DNA of 12,021 nucleotides, from the NCBI GenBank assembly GCA_029865675.1, contig JARXAU010000159.1, positions 1 through 12,021 on the forward strand. The letters are read 5' to 3'. Below, piece by piece: positions 7,265-12,021 of the stretch. Each line of letters opens with the position of its first letter. The stretch's first letter is position 1. Under the pieces are notes generated by a model, which searched no databases, had not been told where the DNA came from, and saw only the letters and a program-made list of their open reading frames with translations. A program made the translations under genes and the position numbers. The DNA comes from Rhodoferax sp. Lineage in GTDB: Bacteria > Pseudomonadota > Gammaproteobacteria > Burkholderiales > Burkholderiaceae_C.

Positions 7265-8832
7265 GGTTGTGGCCCTTCCAGGCTCAAACTTTGCAAGTCG
7301 GTGGCGATGCTGCCTTGGCTCTCCAGCCAGTAGCGCCACAGCAGGCTGCCCAATACCTCGCGGCGGTAGGCGCTGGTGGCGCGCATGTCCGAAATCGGCG
7401 CGAATTCGGCGCGCAGTGTGGCCATGGCGGCGCGCACCGTTTCTGCGTTCCAGGGCTGGCCCCGCAGTGCGGCTTCGGTGGCGCGGGCACGCACGGGCGT
7501 GGCGGCCACGCCCCCTGCGCCTATGGACGCGTCCACCACTTGGCCTTTGTCCAAGCGCAGTTGCAACGCCAGGCAAACGGCGGAGATGTCGTCCTCATGG
7601 CGCTTGGAGATTTTGTAGACCCGGCAGAACTCGCCGCTGGCAAAGCTTGTTTTGCTGCGACTGCGCGGGGCGGGCAAGGGCTTGGGCACGGTAATCCAGC
7701 CCACGACTTCATCGGCGCGCAGAGCGGTTTTACGGTAGGCGAGGTAAAAGTCCTCCAACGGCATTTCGCGGTAGCCACTGGCGCTGGCCAGCACCAGGTG
7801 GGCGTCCAGGGCAATCAGTAGCGGCATGGAGTCTCCGATTGGCGAGCCGTTGGCCACATTGCCGCCCAGCGTGCCCGCGTTGCGCACCGGCAGGCCGGCA
7901 AAGCGCTGTGCAAAGCTTTGCAACTGCGGGCGCTGCGCCACCAGGGCGGCGTAGGCATCGGTCAGGCTGACTGCCGCGCCGATGGCCATGTGGTGCTGGT
8001 AATGGTCGATCTGGCGCAGTTCCTCCACGCGCGTCACGTCCAGCACCTGGGCAAAGTCGCGGTGCTGTTTGGTGATCCACAAGCCGACATCGGTACATCC
8101 GGCTACGACTTGTGCGTCGGAATACGCCTGGCGCAGCGCCAGCAGGGTGGCCAAGTCGGTGGGCGCGGCATAGGCGCTAGCGGCAGGCTTCAGGGCGCCT
8201 TGGGCTGCGGTTTGACGGGGCGCTAGCGCGGCGGCTTCGGCTTGTGCCACTTGGGCCAGCGCACGCAGGCCGCTGCGCACTGCGGGCGTGTCCAGGCTCT
8301 GGCGCGGCAAGTCGCCCATGGTCTGCGCCGCGTCCAATATGGGCCGGTAGCCAGTGCAGCGGCACAAATTGCCTGACAAGGCGTGTGACGCGGTCTCGCG
8401 GCTGATCGCCTTGCCCGGCGGCTGCTCCGCGAGTGCCGCCAGGCTCATCACAAAGCCCGGCGTGCAAAAGCCGCATTGCGAGCCGTGGCAGGCCACCATG
8501 GCGGCCTGCGCCGGGTGCAGGCTGCCGTCGGGCGCGGCCAGGTCTTCCACGGTCCACAGCGCCAGGCCGTCCATTGAGTGCGCCAGCTTGATGCAGCTGT
8601 TCACCGCCCGGGTGTGCAGCGTGCCGCCACGCAGCTCGCCCACCACCACGGTGCAGGCGCCGCAGTCGCCTTCGCCGCAACCCTCTTTGGTGCCGGTGCA
8701 ATGCAGGTCTTCGCGTAGCACTTCCAGCAGGGTGCGCGTGGGCGCCACCTGTTCCAGCGTGTGCACCGTGCCACCTTTGAAAAACCGGACCGGCTTGCTG
8801 CTGCCCGGCTGGCTACTTGCTAGTGTGTCCAT
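7261..8832 (-). CDS. xdhA: Xanthine dehydrogenase, Fe-S/FAD subunit
   Basis: The 523-residue small subunit passes electrons from the Mo site through two 2Fe-2S clusters to FAD and then NAD+. Seen: a plant-type 2Fe-2S domain with C52, C57, C60 (EGCGEGDCGACTVV) and C80 (VNSC); a second helical 2Fe-2S domain with C120 and C123 (GSQCGFCTPGF) and C157 and C159 (LCRCTGYRP); then the FAD domain with VVAGCTDVGLW (242-252) and NAGTLGGNVANGSPIGD (318-334); and a C-terminal CO-dehydrogenase flavoprotein-type domain to the end. The length fits bacterial XdhA. The ATG at 8830-8832 is preceded by AGGA at 8-base spacing. An upstream in-frame TTG at 8865 lies inside the candidate promoter and was rejected. 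It is the first gene of the xdh unit and divergent from an ABC importer. Confidence 0.97.
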   Translation of the reverse strand: MDTLASSQPGSSKPVRFFKGGTVHTLEQVAPTRTLLEVLREDLHCTGTKEGCGEGDCGACTVVVGELRGGTLHTRAVNSCIKLAHSMDGLALWTVEDLAAPDGSLHPAQAAMVACHGSQCGFCTPGFVMSLAALAEQPPGKAISRETASHALSGNLCRCTGYRPILDAAQTMGDLPRQSLDTPAVRSGLRALAQVAQAEAAALAPRQTAAQGALKPAASAYAAPTDLATLLALRQAYSDAQVVAGCTDVGLWITKQHRDFAQVLDVTRVEELRQIDHYQHHMAIGAAVSLTDAYAALVAQRPQLQSFAQRFAGLPVRNAGTLGGNVANGSPIGDSMPLLIALDAHLVLASASGYREMPLEDFYLAYRKTALRADEVVGWITVPKPLPAPRSRSKTSFASGEFCRVYKISKRHEDDISAVCLALQLRLDKGQVVDASIGAGGVAATPVRARATEAALRGQPWNAETVRAAMATLRAEFAPISDMRATSAYRREVLGSLLWRYWLESQGSIATDLQSLSLEGPQP

Positions 8833-8869
8833 CAAACCCGTCCTGTGTGCCTCAAGTTGGTGCAAGGGT

Positions 8870-8896
8870 AATTCAGGTGAAGTTCACCCTTTGCAA
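8870..8896 (-). promoter_or_regulatory. Candidate xdhA promoter overlapping a dyad
   Basis: On the minus strand TTGCAA (complement of 8891-8896) is followed by a 17-base spacer and AATTAC. These are partial matches to the -35 and -10 boxes, about 35 bases before the xdhA start. The spacer contains the perfect dyad listed separately, a common arrangement for repression. The plus-strand promoter for the ABC genes must also lie in 8833-8962, but I cannot point to convincing boxes. Confidence 0.35.
8876..8888. promoter_or_regulatory. Perfect inverted repeat, likely operator between xdhA and the ABC genes
   Basis: GGTGAA-g-TTCACC is a perfect 6+6 dyad with a 1-base centre. It is nested in a longer imperfect dyad, GCAAGGGT (8862-8869) against ACCCTTTGC (8886-8894). 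A further TTCACC half-site lies at 8917-8922, 34 bases away. The site sits centrally in the 130-base divergent region 8833-8962, so one regulator could control both directions. The regulator is not encoded in the window and its family is unknown. Confidence 0.5.
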
Positions 8897-8962
8897 GTCG
8901 TTAGCATACGCACTCATTCACCGCTGGCCTCCCGCAGTCGCACCATCCCCCCCAAAAGCCGC

Positions 8963-10558
8963 ATGTCTGTCCCCCGTCTTCAACTCACTGGCATCACCAA
9001 GGCCTATCCGGGCGTGGTGGCCAACAGCGAAGTGGCTTTGACGGTACTGCCCGGCCAGACGCACGCGGTGCTGGGTGAAAACGGCGCGGGCAAGTCCACG
9101 CTGATGAAGATCATTTACGGCTCGGTCAAGCCCGACGCCGGGCAGATGGTGTTCAACGGCCAGGCGGTCCAGATTCGCAACCCCAAAGAGGCACGCGCGC
9201 TGGGCATCAGCATGGTGTTTCAGCATTTCAACCTGTTTGACACGCTGACGGTGGCCGAAAACGTGTGGCTGGGTCTGGACAAGGGCTTGAGCCTGAACCA
9301 GGTGTCCGAGCGCATCACCCAAAAAGCCGTCCAGTACGGCCTGGACATCGACCCCAGCCGCCCGGTGCACACCCTGGGCGTGGGGGAGATGCAGCGGGTA
9401 GAAATCATCCGCGCCTTGCTCACCAACCCGCAGTTGCTCATCTTGGATGAGCCCACCTCGGTGCTCACGCCCCAGGCAGTGGAAAAACTGTTTGTGGTGC
9501 TGCAGCAGCTCGCGTCCGAAGGCTGCAGCATTGTGTACATCAGCCACAAGCTCCATGAAATCCGCGCCCTGTGCACCGCCTGCACCGTGTTGCGCGGCGG
9601 CAAGGTCACCGGCGTGTGCAACCCGGCCAACGAGTCCAATGCCTCTTTGTCGCGCCTGATGATTGGTGCCGAGCCGCAAAAACTGGTGCACCGGGACCGC
9701 CAGGCGGGGCCCGCCGTCTTGCAAGTGCGCGGCCTGAGCTTGCAGTGTGTGGACCCGTTTGGCGTGGACTTGCAGGCCATGGACATGCAGGTGTGCGCTG
9801 GTGAAATCGTCGGCATCGCGGGCGTCTCGGGCAACGGGCAGCGGGAGCTGCTGTATGCGCTGTCGGGCGAAGACGTGCGTGCCGAGGCGGCCATGGTGGC
9901 CATCGACGGCCAGCCGGTGGGCCAGTTGCCGCCCCAGGCCCGGCGCGCGCTGGGCCTGCATTTCGTGCCCGAAGAGCGCCTGGGCCGTGGTGCGGTGCCC
10001 GCCATGAGCCTGGCGCACAACCTGCTGCTCACGCGCACCGACAGCCTGAGTGCGGGCGCTTGGCTGCGCCCCAAAGCCTTGGACGCGCAGGCGGCGGCCA
10101 TCATCGCGCGCTTCAAGGTCAAGGCCGGTGGGCCGCAGGCGCTAGCCAAGTCTCTGTCGGGCGGCAATTTGCAAAAATTCATTGTGGGCCGTGAGGTGTC
10201 GGCCCAACCCAAGCTGCTGATCTTGTCGCAGCCCACCTGGGGCGTGGACGTGGGCGCGGCGGCGCAAATACGGGCCGAGATTTTGGCTTTGCGCGACGCC
10301 GGCTGCGCGGTGCTGGTAGTCAGCGAAGAGATTGAAGAGCTGTTCGAGATTTGCGACCGCCTGCACGTGGTGGCGCACGGCCGGCTCTCGCCCCCGGTGC
10401 GCACCCAAGACGCGACTGTAGAAATGGTGGGCGTGTGGATGAGCGGGCTGTGGCCGCAAGACGGGGGCGCAACACCCGCCGAAACCGCAACCGCAACCGC
10501 AACCGCAACCGCGACCGCACTAGCCCCCGCAACCGGAGCGCAGCATGTGGCGGCTTGA
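8963..10558 (+). CDS. ABC importer ATP-binding subunit, BMP/nucleoside type, two ATPase domains
   Basis: The 531-residue protein has two ABC domains, as in the ATPases of BMP-family (basic membrane protein, nucleoside) and ribose-type importers. Domain 1: Walker A GENGAGKST (38-46), signature-region LGVGEMQRVE (138-147), Walker B LLILDEPTS (158-166), switch His195. Domain 2: degenerate Walker A GVSGNGQRE (287-295), LSGGNLQKF signature (398-406), and altered Walker B LLILSQPTWGVDVG (418-431), in which the usual Asp-Glu is Ser-Gln. Degenerate catalytic residues in the second half are common in this family. It should energise the two permeases downstream. The divergent xdhAB suggests a purine or nucleoside substrate (inference). 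The ATG at 8963 was chosen because homology starts at once (LQLTGITKAYPGVVANSEV); no strong Shine-Dalgarno is seen. The tail after residue 500 is a Thr-Ala repeat encoded by a hexamer microsatellite. Confidence 0.94.
   Translation: MSVPRLQLTGITKAYPGVVANSEVALTVLPGQTHAVLGENGAGKSTLMKIIYGSVKPDAGQMVFNGQAVQIRNPKEARALGISMVFQHFNLFDTLTVAENVWLGLDKGLSLNQVSERITQKAVQYGLDIDPSRPVHTLGVGEMQRVEIIRALLTNPQLLILDEPTSVLTPQAVEKLFVVLQQLASEGCSIVYISHKLHEIRALCTACTVLRGGKVTGVCNPANESNASLSRLMIGAEPQKLVHRDRQAGPAVLQVRGLSLQCVDPFGVDLQAMDMQVCAGEIVGIAGVSGNGQRELLYALSGEDVRAEAAMVAIDGQPVGQLPPQARRALGLHFVPEERLGRGAVPAMSLAHNLLLTRTDSLSAGAWLRPKALDAQAAAIIARFKVKAGGPQALAKSLSGGNLQKFIVGREVSAQPKLLILSQPTWGVDVGAAAQIRAEILALRDAGCAVLVVSEEIEELFEICDRLHVVAHGRLSPPVRTQDATVEMVGVWMSGLWPQDGGATPAETATATATATATALAPATGAQHVAA
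10483..10518 (+). repeat. Tandem hexanucleotide repeat (AACCGC)n in the ATPase gene tail
   Basis: Five perfect AACCGC units (10483-10512) are followed by one variant GACCGC (10513-10518). The repeat is in frame and encodes alternating Thr-Ala beyond the last conserved part of the ATPase. Unit gain or loss would add or remove Thr-Ala pairs without changing the frame, so length variation should be tolerated. Confidence 0.95.
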
Positions 10559-11612
10559 GCCCCGCGCCGAGCCCTCGCGCTTCATGGGCTACGCCTCGCC
10601 GGTGGTGGCCTTGGTCATCACCATAGCGGTGGCATTTTTGATGTTCGTGGCCTTGGGTGCCGACCCGGTGCGCGGCTTGCAGGTGTTTTTGCTCGAACCC
10701 CTGCATGGCACGCGGGCTCTGAGCGAGCTGGCGCTCAAGTCCACCTCTTTGGTGCTGTGCGCCCTGGGTCTGGCGCTGTGCTACCGCAGCAACGTGTGGA
10801 ATATTGGCGCCGAAGGGCAGTTTTTGATGGGCGGTGTGGCGGCCGGCGGCATCGCCATGTGGTTGACCATGCACAAGGTGGGCATGGGCAACTGGGCGTT
10901 TTTCCCCATCGCCACGCTGGCGGGCATGCTGGGCGGCGCGCTGTGGGCCAGCGTCACGGCGGCGCTGCGCGACCGCTTTAACGCCAGCGAAATTTTGGTC
11001 AGCCTGATGCTGGTATACGTCGCCAATTTGTTTTTGAGCTATCTGGTGTTTGGCCCCTGGAAAGACCCCCAAGGCTTTAACTTTCCGCAAACCGTCAATT
11101 TTGATATGGGCATGCCGCGCATGCTGGCCGGGTTCCGCCTGCACTGGGGCAGCGTGGTGGCGCTGGTGCTGGTGGTGGCGATGTGGGTGTTTTTGTCCCG
11201 CTCCTACCGGGGCTACCAGTTGCAAGTGGGTGGCCAGGCGCCAGCGGCGGCGCGCTACGCCGGGTTTTCTGCCCGCACTTCGCTGTGGTCGTCCATGCTG
11301 GTCTCGGGCGCCTTGGCGGGCATGGCGGGTGCGTTTGAAGTGACCGGACCCATAGGCCAGCTCACGCCCCACGTGTCCACCGGCTACGGCTTTACCGCCA
11401 TCATCGTGGCCTAAGTGGGGCGGCTGCACCCACTGGGCTGCGTGGTGGCTAGCGTACTGCTGAGCATGTTTTTGATAGGCGGCGAGCTGGCGCAGTCGCG
11501 GCTGGGCCTGCCCTCGGCGCTCACTGGCATTTTTCAGGGGGTGCTGCTGTTTTCCTTGCTGGCCTGCGACACCCTAATCCACTACCGCGTGGGCCGGAGC
11601 GCGCGCGCATGA
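10545..11612 (+). pseudogene. ABC importer permease 1 (BPD_transp_2 type), interrupted by an in-frame TAA
   Basis: This is a membrane permease of the BMP/nucleoside importer family. It has multiple hydrophobic segments and family motifs such as ALGLALCYRSNVWNIGAEGQ (73-92) and STGYGFTAIIVA (278-289). Translation from the ATG at 10545 stops after 289 codons at TAA (11412-11414). The same frame then resumes as VGRLHPLGCVVASVLL and runs to TGA at 11610-11612 with clear permease similarity, for a combined 355 codons, normal for the family. Relatives, as I recall them, have an aromatic residue plus Leu between IIVA and GRLHP, so the TAA replaces one sense codon and no frameshift is needed. It is either a real nonsense mutation, removing the last membrane segments, or a sequencing error. 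The start overlaps the ATPase gene by 14 bases, with GGAG 6 bases upstream. The 3' piece could reinitiate at the GTG directly after the stop. Confidence 0.88.
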
Positions 11613-12021
11613 ACGAATTTGCCCTGCTCATTGCTGCCACCTTGTCCGCTGGCACCCCGCTGGCGCTGGCCGGTCTGGGTCTGCTGATCAACGAAAAAGT
11701 CGGCGTCATCAACCTGGGCTCCGAAGGCATGATGCTCATTGCTGCGGTGGTGGGTTTTGCAGTGGCCTTTCATACCGGCAACCCCTGGCTGGCCTTTGGG
11801 GCGGGCGCTTTGGCGGGCGCGGTGGCGGCGGCGCTGTTTGGGGTTTTGGTGATTTGGCTCAACACCAACCAATACGCCACCGGCTTGGCCATCAGCTTGT
11901 TTGGCGGCGGTTTTTCGGCCTTTGTGGGTGTGGCCTACGTGGGCAAAAAGCTCGAAACCCAGGTGGCCCATGCGGTGCCGTTCTTGGGTGATTTGCCCTT
12001 TGTCGGCCCCGCGCTGTTTTC
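11609..12021 (+). CDS. ABC importer permease 2 (BPD_transp_2 type), partial at the window edge
   Basis: The reading frame starts at ATG 11609-11611, overlapping the permease 1 TGA as ATGA with GGAG nine bases upstream, and stays open to the window end (137 full codons seen of an expected 300 or so). It begins MNEFALLIAATLSAGTPLAL and contains GLLINEKVGVINLGSEGMML, the conserved loop of second permeases in BMP/nucleoside importers (YufQ/NupQ type). Hydrophobic segments alternate with short loops. It should pair with permease 1 to form the membrane channel. No defect is visible in the part shown. Any substrate-binding lipoprotein gene would lie outside the window, perhaps downstream. Confidence 0.93.
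   Translation, partial: MNEFALLIAATLSAGTPLALAGLGLLINEKVGVINLGSEGMMLIAAVVGFAVAFHTGNPWLAFGAGALAGAVAAALFGVLVIWLNTNQYATGLAISLFGGGFSAFVGVAYVGKKLETQVAHAVPFLGDLPFVGPALF

Noticed and set aside
7265..7576. A 104-codon upstream extension of xdhB.
   Set aside because: It lies entirely within xdhA. The ATGA overlap and the GGAAGG ribosome site support the start at 7264.
6227..7821. Long plus-strand frames opposite xdhB and xdhA.
   Set aside because: They are antisense shadows of conserved coding sequence, with Arg/Pro/Ala-biased composition and no recognisable motif.
8354..8962. A 203-codon upstream extension of the ABC ATPase frame.
   Set aside because: It lies antisense to xdhA and crosses the divergent promoter. 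ATPase homology begins at the ATG at 8963.
9249..10440. Altered Walker A and B of the second ATPase domain as a sign of decay.
   Set aside because: Degenerate second-half catalytic residues are common in BMP- and ribose-type double ATPases, so this is a family trait rather than damage.
11412..11414. Recoding of the permease TAA as an amino acid.
   Set aside because: TAA is not used for selenocysteine or pyrrolysine, and no readthrough signal is visible. Mutation or sequencing error is simpler.
8918..11429. Minus-strand frames of 366-394 codons opposite the ABC genes.
   Set aside because: They overlap clear ATPase and permease coding sequence and are His/Gln/Ala- or Arg/Ser-rich shadow translations.

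Overview
The window is high-GC DNA with dense, mostly non-overlapping genes. The protein sequences look betaproteobacterial, most likely Burkholderiales/Comamonadaceae (Rhodoferax or Acidovorax-like). That placement rests on protein style and gene content, not on a marker gene. Eleven protein-coding genes are supported: one of them is interrupted by a stop codon and one runs off the right edge. I found no RNA gene, CRISPR array, insertion sequence or phage-type gene.

Left part (1-1500): a MOFRL-family glycerate 2-kinase gene (ttuD type) on the plus strand ends at a strong, perfectly palindromic terminator at 1467-1495. The terminator lies between convergent transcription units and can act in both directions.

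Middle-left (1511-4452, minus strand): a tightly packed unit reads RHH antitoxin, PIN-domain toxin, YegD-like Hsp70 ATPase, 2OG-Fe(II) oxygenase-like protein and a 52-residue basic protein. Its junctions are overlaps or gaps of 6-18 bases, so this is probably one operon. It combines a toxin-antitoxin pair with a substrate-domain-less Hsp70 and a putative oxygenase, and it is the least explained part of the window.

Middle (4556-8832, minus strand): xdhA and xdhB encode the Fe-S/FAD and molybdopterin subunits of xanthine dehydrogenase. They overlap by ATGA and are followed closely by a small Cys-rich protein of the oxidoreductase-like (PF09791-type) family. No xdhC is present here.

Right part (8963-12021, plus strand): divergent from xdhA lies an ABC importer of the BMP/nucleoside type (double-ATPase subunit, permease 1, permease 2). 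Permease 1 is broken by an in-frame TAA near its C-terminus. The 130-base divergent region contains the perfect dyad GGTGAA-g-TTCACC inside a plausible xdhA promoter, a good candidate operator for co-regulating purine uptake and xanthine oxidation.

Working model (inference): the importer brings in a purine or nucleoside and XdhAB oxidises hypoxanthine/xanthine to urate. The glycerate kinase could serve the end of a urate-allantoin-glyoxylate-glycerate route, but it sits in a separate unit and the intermediate genes are not in the window.
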